A stretch of DNA of 36,402 nt from Bacillota bacterium (GTDB lineage: Bacteria > Bacillota > Sulfobacillia > DUSP01 > JBFMCS01), in the NCBI GenBank assembly GCA_040754315.1, contig JBFMCS010000039.1, positions 1 to 36,402 on the forward strand. Direction: 5' to 3'. This document shows positions 1 through 7,699 of the stretch, one piece after another (positions within the stretch are counted from its first letter, which is position 1; every line of letters begins with the position of its first letter). The notes below the pieces were generated by a model, which did no database searches, was not told the DNA's origin, and was given only the letters and a program-made list of their open reading frames with translations. Both the position numbers and the translations under genes were made by a program.

Positions 1-108
1 ACGGATAGTCTAAACGGGCGTGGACAGGATGTAAGACTTTTCGGAGCAATCCTGGATGAAGCGTCAAAATTGGCCGAAGAGAGGCGGCCTTCCAAACTTG
101 CGATTTAG
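1..108 (+). CDS. tnpB: TnpB C-terminal end (partial, left IS copy)
   Basis: The window opens inside a reading frame whose last 35 codons end at TAG (106-108). The same peptide tail occurs on the minus strand at the other end of the window, where more of the gene is present and shows the TnpB zinc finger and RuvC-III motif. TnpB is the RNA-guided nuclease carried by IS200/IS605-family elements. Only the variable tail after the last catalytic motif lies here, so the call rests on the homologous right copy. The 5' part is outside the window, so it cannot be said whether this copy is intact. It reads into the window, toward yacP. Confidence 0.85.
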   Translation, partial: TDSLNGRGQDVRLFGAILDEASKLAEERRPSKLAI

Positions 109-111
109 GTA

Positions 112-124
112 GGTTTGGTAAACC
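112..124 (+). repeat. IS right-end hairpin
   Basis: GGTTTGGTAAACC folds into a 5-bp stem with a 3-base loop just after the tnpB stop. The identical sequence is present in the right copy (36177-36189). In IS200/IS605 elements such subterminal hairpins are transposase binding sites and also form part of the omega-RNA that guides TnpB. The sequence is seen directly; the role is inferred from the family. Confidence 0.65.
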
Positions 125-136
125 AGGAGCAATGCC

Positions 137-625
137 ATGCTGCTGATCATCGACGGGTACAACCTCATCCGCCGGGTGCCCCTCCTAGCCAGGGCGGAGT
201 CCCTTTCCCTGGAGGCAGGCCGCTCGCGGCTGTTCGAGCACCTGGCACGGTACAAGGCGAAGACCGGCCACAGGATCCTGGTGGTGTTTGACGGGGCCCC
301 CGGGGGAGAGTCCTCAAGGGGCATCGAGGCCCGCTACCACACGCCGGCGGATAACCTCATCGTGGCCAGGGCAGGGCCCGGGTCACTGGTGGTGACATCC
401 GACAGGGAGGTGGCCTCCAGGGCACAGGCCAAAGGGGCGTTGGCATGCAGCTCCGAGGAGTTTGGCGAGAGGCTCTTCCCACCACCGGGTGTGCGCCCCG
501 ATGAAGCGGACCACGAAGACCAGGAGAGGCCCAAGAAAGGCAACCCCAGGCGACTTGGCAGGAAGGCCAGGGAAGCAGCCAGGGAGAGAGAGCGGTTAAG
601 GAGGATCCTGGAGAGAGGGAGGTAG
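137..625 (+). CDS. yacP: YacP/Rae1-like NYN-domain ribonuclease
   Basis: A 162-residue protein of the NYN (DUF901) family. The Bacillus member Rae1/YacP is a ribosome-associated mRNA endonuclease. The PIN-like acidic residues are visible: D6 in the opening IIDGYN motif, D52 in VVFDGAP and D89 in TSDRE. The tail from about residue 125 is very basic and probably helical, suited to RNA or ribosome binding. The ATG at 137 has an AGGAG site (125-129) that straddles the end of the IS element, so the gene sits directly behind the insertion. In many Bacillota it follows rlmB; that neighbour is not seen here. Its own promoter was probably displaced by the IS, with transcription perhaps coming from tnpB. 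The family is clear, the exact substrate is not. Confidence 0.85.
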   Translation: MLLIIDGYNLIRRVPLLARAESLSLEAGRSRLFEHLARYKAKTGHRILVVFDGAPGGESSRGIEARYHTPADNLIVARAGPGSLVVTSDREVASRAQAKGALACSSEEFGERLFPPPGVRPDEADHEDQERPKKGNPRRLGRKAREAARERERLRRILERGR

Positions 626-640
626 CCCCGTATATAGTGA
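625..640. promoter_or_regulatory. NrdR box 1
   Basis: The stretch ending TATATAGTG matches about 11 of 16 positions of the NrdR box consensus as I recall it (acaCwAtATaTwGtgt). Its centre is 31 bp from that of the better box at 656-671, three helical turns, which is the usual arrangement of paired NrdR boxes. It lies just after the yacP stop, upstream of nrdR-nrdJ. Confidence 0.65.
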
Positions 641-655
641 ATCTGGAGTGATCAC

Positions 656-671
656 CCACAATATGTTGTGC
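656..671. promoter_or_regulatory. NrdR box 2, overlapping the -35 element
   Basis: This site contains the inverted repeat CACAA-TATG-TTGTG and matches about 13 of 16 positions of the NrdR box consensus. It covers the -35 hexamer at 666-671, so bound NrdR would block RNA polymerase. The gene immediately downstream encodes NrdR itself, followed by the reductase, so this looks like autorepression of the nrdR-nrdJ unit. Confidence 0.75.
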
Positions 672-694
672 CAGTCCCCGTTATGTACTATAAT
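666..694 (+). promoter_or_regulatory. Sigma-A-type promoter of nrdR-nrdJ
   Basis: A perfect -10 TATAAT (689-694) lies exactly 17 bp after TTGTGC (666-671), which keeps the TTG of the -35 consensus. The predicted transcript start is near 701, about 25 bases before the nrdR start. It is the best sigma-A promoter visible in the window. Confidence 0.8.
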
Positions 695-726
695 GACAGA
701 AAAGGTACCTGTCAGGAGTGCTCCCA

Positions 727-1278
727 TTGAAGTGCCCTTCTTGCAGGGGGCCCGAAAGCAGGGTGATTGACTCCAGGGCTGTGGAAGGGGACTACGTCAT
801 CAGGCGCAGGCGCCAGTGTTCTGGTTGCCTGCGCCGTTTTACCACCTACGAACGGGCAGAGGCCCCTCCCCTGGTGGTGGTGAAGAAGGACGGCCGCCGT
901 GAGGCATACGATCGAAAGAAGGTGCTGAGCGGGCTCATGAAGGCATGCCATAAGCGACCGGTACCCCTGGAGCGCCTGGAGTCACTGGTGGACTCCATAG
1001 AGGAGGAACTCAGAGGGGTTCCCGGCGGGGAGGTGCACGCTGGGGACATAGGAGAGAGGGTCATGGCCTCTCTCAAAGACATCGATGGGGTGGCTTACGT
1101 GCGTTTCGCCTCGGTTTACCGGCAGTTCACCGATGCCACATCATTCATCGAGGAGATCAAGGGGCTGCTGCCACGAAAGGAAAGGGTGGTTCGGGGTGAA
1201 GGTGTCCTCCAATGCCAGGACGGTCCTGGAGAAGCGTTATCTGAAGAAGGTGGACGGCAAGGTGGTGGAGACCCCTGA
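727..1278 (+). CDS. nrdR: Transcriptional repressor NrdR
   Basis: NrdR senses ATP/dATP and represses ribonucleotide reductase genes. The TTG at 727 is chosen because it gives the canonical MKCPxC opening and has AGGAG at 714-718. The zinc ribbon uses C3, C6, C31 and C34, with an arginine run (VIRRRRQC) before the second pair that contacts DNA. An ATP-cone domain follows, roughly residues 46-136. The body agrees with the usual length of about 150 residues, but the frame continues to 183 residues because its end overlaps the start of nrdJ by about 80 bases. That extra tail is low-complexity and probably not functional. Paired NrdR boxes lie directly upstream. Overlap with nrdJ implies translational coupling of repressor and target. 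Confidence 0.93.
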   Translation: MKCPSCRGPESRVIDSRAVEGDYVIRRRRQCSGCLRRFTTYERAEAPPLVVVKKDGRREAYDRKKVLSGLMKACHKRPVPLERLESLVDSIEEELRGVPGGEVHAGDIGERVMASLKDIDGVAYVRFASVYRQFTDATSFIEEIKGLLPRKERVVRGEGVLQCQDGPGEALSEEGGRQGGGDP

Positions 1279-4200
1279 GGACATGCTCAGGAGGGTATCC
1301 CGGAACATTGCCGAGTCCGAGCTCTTGTACGGCGCATCCGCCAGTGATGTCGAAGCCCTATCTGAACGTTTCTTCGAGGTCATGGACGAATTGGACTTCA
1401 TGCCCAACTCGCCTACCCTGATGAATGCCGGCAGGGACCTCCAGCAGCTATCGGCCTGCTTCGTACTGCCCATCGAGGACTCTATGGAGAGCATATTCGA
1501 GAGTGTCAAGAACATGGCCGTGATCCAGAAGAGCGGCGGGGGAACGGGGTTCTCCTTCTCGCGACTCCGTCCCAAATGCGACCAGGTCAAATCCACCGGT
1601 GGTGTAGCCAGCGGCCCCATATCCTTCCTCAAGGTCTTCAACGCCTCTACTGATGCCATAAAGCAAGGGGGCACCAGGAGGGGCGCGAACATGGGCATCC
1701 TCAGGTTTGATCACCCGGATATCATGGAATTCATCACATGCAAGGAGAACAACGCGGACATCACAAACTTCAATATATCTGTGGGTATCACTGAGGAGTT
1801 CATGAGGAAGGCCGAGGCTGACGAGGAGTACGACCTCATCAACCCAAGGGATGGCAGCGTATCTGGAAGCCTCAGGGCAAAAGAGGTGTTCCAGAAGATC
1901 GTTGAGGGTGCCTGGCGTAACGGAGAGCCGGGCATCGTGTTCATGGACAGGCTCAACCGGGACAACCCCACCCCGCTACTTGGCGACATTGAGAGCACCA
2001 ATCCTTGCGTCACTGGGGATACCCTGGTTTCCACGGATAAGGGGCTGCTGAGGGCAGGCAGTCTTCGGCCTGGAATGAGAATCATTACACCCGAAGGGCC
2101 GAGGCCCATAACCCGGGTGATCAACAACGGTGTGCAGCAGGTCTACCGCATCAGGACCACTTCGGGCCTGGAACTCAGGGTGACCGGTGACCACAAGTTC
2201 AGGGTGACTGGGCGGGGCTGGGTGCCCGCCTCCCAGTTGAGGGCAGGGGACGGCCTGGAGGTCCTGGCAGGCACGGGCTCTTCGTCATCCTCAAGCCTCC
2301 CTCCCGGTGTGAACGTGATGGGATTGAGGGAGAGGAATGGTTTTTGCCTTCCACTGGAGAACTGCGAGGAGTACGGTTTCATGCTGGGCCTGGTGGCGGA
2401 TGGGAAGCACCACTCCGGACAAGCCCATCTGGCCTTTGGCAGTGACCAGAGACACCTTCTGGAAAGGGCCCTGGCCATACTCAAGGCTTGGAGCGTTGAT
2501 TGCTCCACCCGGCAGGTGGGCAGGACCACAGTGCTCACAGCCCCTGGCTCCCTGGGCAAGGTATGGAAGGCCTTCGGGGCTGGGTCCCAGGGGGTGCCAA
2601 GCGCGGTCCTGGCGGCGCCCCGCAATGTGCAGCAGGCCTTCGTTGAGGCCCTCTTCCAGTACATGGGCTGGCGGGACGGCCAGGGGAACCTGCACCTTTC
2701 AGGGGCTCCATCCTTCCTCAGTGACCTGAAGACCCTTCTTGTTGTCCTTGGAGTTAGGTCCTCCGTGAGTGCCTTCACCCGCGAGGGCCTCATGGTTGAA
2801 GGGGGAGTCTCCCTGGTAGAGAGGACCTGCCATATGCTGGTCCCCGGAGGCGACCTTGGCGGGCTTTCCGAACCGGAGGTATGGGTGGACGCCCTGGAGA
2901 GCGTTGACCCGGACGGAGAGGAAGAAGTATTCGACGTCACCGAGCCCGAGACGCTGACCTGGGTAACCAACGGCATCATCTCACTGGATTGCGGTGAGCA
3001 ACCCCTGCTGCCCTACGAGTCATGCTTTGCCCCGGAGACCAGGATCCTTACGGAAGAGGGCTGGGAGCGGGTTGAAGACGCCTACCAGCGCCAGTGCTCC
3101 GGCCAGGCTGTCCAGGTACAAACCGACCAGCGGTTGGGGGAAGGTGAGGCTCCGGCCTTGAAGCCAGCCACCCTCGTGAGGGTGGGGGAGCGGGAAGTCA
3201 TGAGGCTGGAGCTGCAGAACGGCCTCACCCTCAGGGCCACCCCTGACCACAGGGTCCTCACGGAAAGGGGCTGGGTCCCCATAGAGGAACTCACAGGGGA
3301 GGACCAGGTGATCATCCTCAGCCAGGCCTGCCCTGCTGGCATTGCCGGTGAGCCTTGGAGTGGCGATACAGGCCAGGGGGTGCCCAGTGCAGTGATGACG
3401 GGCTCCCAGTCCCAGCAGGCAGCCTACCTCCGCAGCCTGTTCCAGCTCAGGGGATCGGTGTCCCAGCATCGAGGCACGGTATCACTCAGGACAGATTCCG
3501 AGGAAATGGCCAGGGATATCCAGCTCCTTTTGCTGGGGCTGGGGATAGACTCCAGCGTGAAGAGTCACGGCACATCCCGGCGCCGGCGCCACATCCAGAT
3601 CACCCTGGCGGGAATGCAGGCGTTCCTCAGCACGGTGGGGTTCCCGGACTCCAGGGCAGGCCAGGTAGAGGCCTGGTTGAACTCAACCCAGCGAAGGCGG
3701 TCGCAGAAGGGCAAGTCCCGGGTGCGCTCGGTAGTGAACGACGGCAGAACAGTGGTGTATGATGCCTCTGAACCGGTCACCCACTCCCTCATCGCCCAGG
3801 GTATGGTGGCCCACAACTGCAACCTGGGCTCCATCAACCTTGCCCGGATGGTGGACATGCCCGGGGAGAAGCCTGCCGTTGACTACCGGAAGCTGGGGGA
3901 GATCGTATCCCTGGCCGTCCGGTTCCTGGATGATGTCATAGACGCCAATCGCTACCCGCTCCCGGTAATTGGGGAGCGTACACAGGGCAACCGGAAGATC
4001 GGGCTTGGGGTCATGGGTTTCGCCGACATGCTTATCCTCCTGGGTATCCCCTACGATTCCGAGGAAGCCCTGCAGCTGGCCGAGGATGTAATGAGGTTTA
4101 TCCTGGAGGAGGGTGTGAAGACCTCACGGGAACTGGCCCGGGAGCGAGGACCCTTCCCCAACTTCCCGGGCAGCGTCTTTGACGAGAAGGCGGAGCCGCC

Positions 4201-5185
4201 CATACGGAATGCCACAACCACAACTGTGGCTCCCACGGGTACCATCAGCATCATAGCGGGGTGCTCCAGCGGCATCGAACCCCTCTTTGCCGTGGCCTTT
4301 ACCAGGAGGGTCCTGGATGGCGAGGAACTGGTTGAGATCCATCCACTGTTTGAGGAGATGGCAGTCCAGAGGGGCTTCTACAGCCAGGAGCTCATGAAGA
4401 TGGTGGCGACGCACGGTTCGGTGCAAGGGATCCCCGAGGTTCCCGGGGACGTGAAGCGCCTGTTCATGACTGCCCTGGACATTGACCCTGAGTGGCATGT
4501 AAGGATGCAGGCGGCCTTCCAGAAGTATACCCACAATGCGGTGTCCAAGACCATCAACCTGCGCCACTCGGCATCCGTCGAGGACGTGGCGAAGATCTAC
4601 AGGATGGCCTACGAACTTGGGTGCAAGGGGCTCACCGTGTTCAGGACCGGCAGCCGCGAGTCACAGGTGCTCAATGTTGGTCCCAAGAAGGAGCAGCCCA
4701 AGGAGATCGAGCCCAGGCCGCGGCCGCAGGTGACTCGCGGCAGGACTGAGAGGGTGAAGACGGGCTGCGGTAACCTCTACGTCACCATAAACGAGGATTC
4801 GGTGGGTCTTTGCGAGGTATTCGCCTCCATGGGCAAGTCAGGGGGGTGCGCGGCCTCCCAGTCCGAGGCCGTGGCGCGACTGGTTTCCATCGCGCTGCGC
4901 TCAGGGGTGAAGCCGGAGTCCATAATCAAGGAACTCCGGGGCATCCGCTGCCCGTCGCCTTCCTGGCAGAACGGGGGGATGGTGCTCTCGTGCGCGGATG
5001 CCCTGGGTATAGTCATGGCTGACTACCTCAACGATGGCCGGGCTCCGGACAACCCCCATGAGTTCTTTGTGGCCAGCAGTGACCAGCTGCAGTATCACAT
5101 GGGGGCGTGCCCAGAGTGCGGGGGCCATGTAAGGCACGAGGCAGGCTGTGTCACGTGCATGTTCTGCGGGTACTCAAAGTGCTAG
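1196..5185 (+). CDS. nrdJ: Class II (adenosylcobalamin-dependent) ribonucleotide reductase with two inteins
   Basis: It makes deoxyribonucleotides without oxygen, using a B12-derived radical. The GTG at 1196 is preferred over upstream starts because the family N-terminus begins nearby and AAGGGTGG precedes it; it overlaps nrdR. The precursor is 1329 residues; removing two inteins (271-598 and 610-874) leaves 736, close to the shorter members of the family. The redox Cys88 lies in LSACFVLPIED. The active-site block, including the thiyl-radical Cys599 in NP-CGE, is split by intein 1; CNLGSIN follows intein 2. The phosphate-binding APTGTISIIAGCSSG block lies in the last third. The C-terminal zinc-ribbon-like tail (CPECGG...CMFCGYSKC) is typical of NrdJ. 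No frameshift is seen, so the protein should be functional if both inteins splice. Confidence 0.95.
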   Translation: MKVSSNARTVLEKRYLKKVDGKVVETPEDMLRRVSRNIAESELLYGASASDVEALSERFFEVMDELDFMPNSPTLMNAGRDLQQLSACFVLPIEDSMESIFESVKNMAVIQKSGGGTGFSFSRLRPKCDQVKSTGGVASGPISFLKVFNASTDAIKQGGTRRGANMGILRFDHPDIMEFITCKENNADITNFNISVGITEEFMRKAEADEEYDLINPRDGSVSGSLRAKEVFQKIVEGAWRNGEPGIVFMDRLNRDNPTPLLGDIESTNPCVTGDTLVSTDKGLLRAGSLRPGMRIITPEGPRPITRVINNGVQQVYRIRTTSGLELRVTGDHKFRVTGRGWVPASQLRAGDGLEVLAGTGSSSSSSLPPGVNVMGLRERNGFCLPLENCEEYGFMLGLVADGKHHSGQAHLAFGSDQRHLLERALAILKAWSVDCSTRQVGRTTVLTAPGSLGKVWKAFGAGSQGVPSAVLAAPRNVQQAFVEALFQYMGWRDGQGNLHLSGAPSFLSDLKTLLVVLGVRSSVSAFTREGLMVEGGVSLVERTCHMLVPGGDLGGLSEPEVWVDALESVDPDGEEEVFDVTEPETLTWVTNGIISLDCGEQPLLPYESCFAPETRILTEEGWERVEDAYQRQCSGQAVQVQTDQRLGEGEAPALKPATLVRVGEREVMRLELQNGLTLRATPDHRVLTERGWVPIEELTGEDQVIILSQACPAGIAGEPWSGDTGQGVPSAVMTGSQSQQAAYLRSLFQLRGSVSQHRGTVSLRTDSEEMARDIQLLLLGLGIDSSVKSHGTSRRRRHIQITLAGMQAFLSTVGFPDSRAGQVEAWLNSTQRRRSQKGKSRVRSVVNDGRTVVYDASEPVTHSLIAQGMVAHNCNLGSINLARMVDMPGEKPAVDYRKLGEIVSLAVRFLDDVIDANRYPLPVIGERTQGNRKIGLGVMGFADMLILLGIPYDSEEALQLAEDVMRFILEEGVKTSRELARERGPFPNFPGSVFDEKAEPPIRNATTTTVAPTGTISIIAGCSSGIEPLFAVAFTRRVLDGEELVEIHPLFEEMAVQRGFYSQELMKMVATHGSVQGIPEVPGDVKRLFMTALDIDPEWHVRMQAAFQKYTHNAVSKTINLRHSASVEDVAKIYRMAYELGCKGLTVFRTGSRESQVLNVGPKKEQPKEIEPRPRPQVTRGRTERVKTGCGNLYVTINEDSVGLCEVFASMGKSGGCAASQSEAVARLVSIALRSGVKPESIIKELRGIRCPSPSWQNGGMVLSCADALGIVMADYLNDGRAPDNPHEFFVASSDQLQYHMGACPECGGHVRHEAGCVTCMFCGYSKC
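2006..2989 (+). other. Intein 1 in NrdJ (328 residues, C-terminal Asp)
   Basis: The intein begins with Cys (CVTGDTLVST, block A). Block B contains TGDH with the splicing His (GLELRVTGDH). Block F is EEVFDVTEPETLTW and block G is NGIISLD followed by Cys. The last intein residue is therefore Asp rather than Asn, and the usual penultimate His is Leu. The +1 residue is the catalytic thiyl-radical Cys of the reductase. A LAGLIDADG-like helix is present (FMLGLVADG) but the second one is degenerate (FVEALFQYMGW), so the homing endonuclease is probably inactive. Boundaries follow from the conserved NP-CGEQPLLPYES extein. Confidence 0.9.
3023..3817 (+). other. Intein 2 in NrdJ (265 residues)
   Basis: The second intein starts with Cys (CFAPETRILTEEGW) and ends with the classical HN before Cys (GMVAHN, then CNLGSIN). 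Block B is GLTLRATPDHRVLT with the conserved TxxH. The middle keeps remnants of a homing endonuclease but no intact LAGLIDADG motif; YLRSLFQLRG stands where the second would be. It shares phrases with intein 1, such as GVPSAV before the degenerate helix and a 'lLGLGIDSSV/VLGVRSSV' block, so the two are probably related. Only 11 extein codons (2990-3022) separate them. Confidence 0.92.
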
Positions 5186-5212
5186 GCTAGGCTGGTGTTC
5201 CCGAAAGAAGGA

Positions 5213-5236
5213 ATGGGGCGCCAGGGGGCGCCCCAT
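5213..5236. terminator. Hairpin after nrdJ
   Basis: A perfect 10-bp stem (ATGGGGCGCC / GGCGCCCCAT) with loop AGGG lies 28 bases after the nrdJ stop. There is no T-run after it, so it is a terminator-like or 3'-end-protecting hairpin rather than a textbook intrinsic terminator. It sits between the converging nrdJ and the small lipoprotein gene. The rest of 5237-5387 holds nothing else recognised. Confidence 0.55.
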
Positions 5237-5387
5237 CAGATCCCCCTTATCCCGGTGTCTCTCTTGACCTCCTGCCTGTCTCTTCGCAGGGGTCTTTCCT
5301 ATGCTACCCTGGCACAGTGCGATTCCCTGGTAAGGCCGCTGGCACAGGCCCCGGTGGTGTGATCTCTCTCACGGGGAGAGGTCAGTT

Positions 5388-5768
5388 TCAGCCGGCCGGG
5401 CCCGCCGGAGCCAGGGTAAGCACCCGCTCCGCGTCAGCCTGCACGGGATAAGACTCCTTCACCGGGCCTGTGACCCAAACCCGAACTGGCCCACCGCGGC
5501 AGATGGCCCCGGTTTCCAGCTGGGAGCCCTTCTCATCAACTATCACTGTCTCACCCGTCACCGTGAGCCAGGCTGCGTTGAGCCCCTTCTTGGACCACTC
5601 GTCATAGGGTATCCCCGGGTCCTCCAGCCCCTCCACGACCAGGAACCTGTCACCCTCAACCGAGTGGACGAGGCCCTCAATGTAGGCGGGGCTAGGAGGG
5701 ACTTCTGCCAGCGTACAGCCTGAGGCCGCCAGCGAAAGCACAAAGACCATGATAGCCAGGATCTTCAT
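5388..5768 (-). CDS. Small lipoprotein, DUF3221-like
   Basis: A 126-residue exported lipoprotein. The N-terminus has a basic start, a hydrophobic stretch and a lipobox ending ASGC, so Cys18 would be lipidated and anchored to the outer face of the membrane. The mature part is a small beta-rich domain whose pattern (a valine-rich 'DRFLVVEG' strand, 'TVIVDEKGSQLETG', then 'VRVWVTGPVKESYPVQADAERV') recalls the DUF3221/YobA-type OB-like family; this assignment is by eye. GGGAGG precedes the ATG at a good distance. It is transcribed divergently from the pucR gene. Function unknown. Confidence 0.7.
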   Translation of the reverse strand: MKILAIMVFVLSLAASGCTLAEVPPSPAYIEGLVHSVEGDRFLVVEGLEDPGIPYDEWSKKGLNAAWLTVTGETVIVDEKGSQLETGAICRGGPVRVWVTGPVKESYPVQADAERVLTLAPAGPAG

Positions 5769-5934
5769 CTCGCATTACCTCCCATCCCCATAGACGAAAT
5801 AGCGCCGCCAGGAGTTCTCCCCCAAAGCCTCGGGCGTCCCGGTCCGGGATCCTTCGTGAGCACAGGCTGCACCCGTGACGCATCGTTGCACCCGGCTCTA
5901 TCACCCTTAACTACCAGGGGTCAAAGAAGGACCA

Positions 5935-7620
5935 ATGGTGGTCGCGATAGAAGAGAGACAACACTCCTCGTGTAGTTGCCGGCAGGGGGTGTTCACGTTG
6001 GGTATCACGGTCAATGAGGCCCTGGAGATCGGAGGGCTAAGGAAAGGCGAAGTGATAGCGGGCCGGGATGGCCTGGACAATGTGATCCAGCATGTCAGTG
6101 TCATCGAAGTGCCCGATGCCTTCCGGTGGTTCAGGGGTTACGAACTGTGGCTGACAGCCTTCTTCAACCTCAAGGACAACATACAGGCCCAAGTCCAGAT
6201 GATTGAGGAAATCTGGAAGCGCAAGTCCGCTGGCCTTGTCATCTGCTATCCGGATACCTACATGAGGGGTATTTCCACAGACCTGGTTGACAAGGCGGAC
6301 AGCCTTAAGATCCCGGTAATCCTCGTTCCTGAGGACGTCGCCTACATAGATGTCATCTCTCCACTGCTCGAGGAGATCCTGGCCAGGGAAACCAAGAAGA
6401 TCAGGTATGCCTTTTCCGTCCACGAGCGACTCACCAACATAGTCTTCGACAGGGGCAAGGCCGGAAACATGAAGAAGGTCGCCAGGGAGCTGTCCTTGAT
6501 CCTGGATAAACCCGTGGTTTTAACGGACCACAGGAACAATGTGGTTACGAGTCACTCACGAAACCCCAAGGGGGCCGCCTTGGGAGATCCTTCTTCTATC
6601 CTAGACCTTCTGGCAATGCACGAACAAGACCTCCAGAACGGGAGGACCCTTTACATTGAGAACTCGTTACGGCTCATGCTGCGCCCCATCGTGTTCGGCC
6701 ACAGGTTCTATGGAACGGTGGTGGTGCTCGATGTGGACGGGGTTGGCAAGCTGGAGGAGATAGCCATTGATCAAGCCAGGATCGCCTTCGCGGCTGGCCT
6801 GATGAACAGGATCGCCATGGAGGAGTCGGAGAACCAGCGAAGGACCGACTTCCTCAACGATCTGCTCAGAGGGCGCTTCAAGACAGACGAGAGCCTCCTG
6901 GTCACCGCCCAGCAGTTTTCCTGGGACATGCAGGGGAAGAGGATCGCCTTGTACGCCAATCTCGACACCAGTGCCAAGGCCCGGCCCCAAATAGGGGACC
7001 TGGCGCGAGCCAGGGTCTCAGAGACCGTATGGCAGGACAACCCCTCCAACATTTGTGTATTCGGAAACACAAGCATATCCGTGTTCCTGGAGGGACATGA
7101 GCCCTATCGCCAGATCAAGGACAGGGCAAAGGTTCTTGGGAAGGCACTAGTAAGTGTTATCCGGGTTCACGAAGGCGTGGACGCGGTAGTGGGGATAGGC
7201 TCTTACGCCGGCAGGCCCCTTGATCTCAAGACCAGTTACGAAAAGGCAAGAAGAACGGCGTTGATCTCCAAAGAATTGATGGGTTTCGGCAAGGCGGTCA
7301 GCATTGACGATGTGGCTTTCTACTACTACCTGGATGAGATGGCTGCGGGGGAAGAAATCAGGAACTACATTGTCTCCCAGGTACAACAGCTGAAGGAACA
7401 CGATAAATGCAAGGGAACGGACCTGTATCGTACCTTCGAGATGCTCCTGAACGACGAACCCGTCGCTGAAATAGCCTCCAGGCTTTGCATTCACAGAAAC
7501 ACCATCAACTACCGGAAGGACAGGATAAAGAACATCCTGGGCATAGACCCGTTCCAGGAACCCTTTAAGACCAACTACAGAATGGTTCTGTCACTCTATA
7601 GCCTGCTGAACCGGTATTGA
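5935..7620 (+). CDS. PucR-family transcriptional regulator
   Basis: PucR/CdaR-type regulators control purine, ureide or sugar-acid catabolism. The order of domains is typical: an N-terminal PucR domain (about residues 23-145, beginning GITVNEALEIGGL), a central GGDEF-like CdaR domain (about 290-420), and a C-terminal HTH_30 (about 500-555) with RLCIHRNTINYRKDRI as its recognition region. The ATG at 5935 has AAGGA close upstream. The TTG at 5998, preceded by GGCAGGGGG, would start exactly where family members usually do and is a serious alternative. The gene leads the plus-strand cluster of M29-fold genes and an NCS1 permease and is the obvious regulator for it. A degraded copy of its N-terminal region lies at 13393-13620. 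The effector is unknown. Confidence 0.88.
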   Translation: MVVAIEERQHSSCSCRQGVFTLGITVNEALEIGGLRKGEVIAGRDGLDNVIQHVSVIEVPDAFRWFRGYELWLTAFFNLKDNIQAQVQMIEEIWKRKSAGLVICYPDTYMRGISTDLVDKADSLKIPVILVPEDVAYIDVISPLLEEILARETKKIRYAFSVHERLTNIVFDRGKAGNMKKVARELSLILDKPVVLTDHRNNVVTSHSRNPKGAALGDPSSILDLLAMHEQDLQNGRTLYIENSLRLMLRPIVFGHRFYGTVVVLDVDGVGKLEEIAIDQARIAFAAGLMNRIAMEESENQRRTDFLNDLLRGRFKTDESLLVTAQQFSWDMQGKRIALYANLDTSAKARPQIGDLARARVSETVWQDNPSNICVFGNTSISVFLEGHEPYRQIKDRAKVLGKALVSVIRVHEGVDAVVGIGSYAGRPLDLKTSYEKARRTALISKELMGFGKAVSIDDVAFYYYLDEMAAGEEIRNYIVSQVQQLKEHDKCKGTDLYRTFEMLLNDEPVAEIASRLCIHRNTINYRKDRIKNILGIDPFQEPFKTNYRMVLSLYSLLNRY

Positions 7621-7699
7621 AGTCGCGTTTGTGCAAGCGCCTAATCCCAGGAGCGATTCTCTTGTCTTCCTCACAGGGGAGTTGCAGGTATTAGAGTCT

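Larger units (their letters stand above)
1..130 (+). mobile_element. IS200/IS605-type element, right end (left copy)
   Basis: Positions 1-130 match the reverse complement of 36171-36300 with about five mismatches (about 96% identity). Similarity stops at 127-130, which marks the element's right end. After the tnpB stop lies a small imperfect palindrome (112-124; stem GGTTT/AAACC, loop GGT), as expected for the subterminal hairpin recognised by the HUH transposase of this group. The left end and any tnpA are outside the window. The end falls 6 bases before the yacP start codon. Confidence 0.85.

Noticed and set aside
2143-2979. Long minus-strand frame across intein 1
   Set aside because: It is a shadow of the nrdJ/intein coding frame caused by high GC; no motifs, no ribosome site.
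5309-5345. Sigma-54 promoters at two TGGCAC sequences
   Set aside because: Neither has GC at the required 10-base spacing, and they lie downstream of converging genes.
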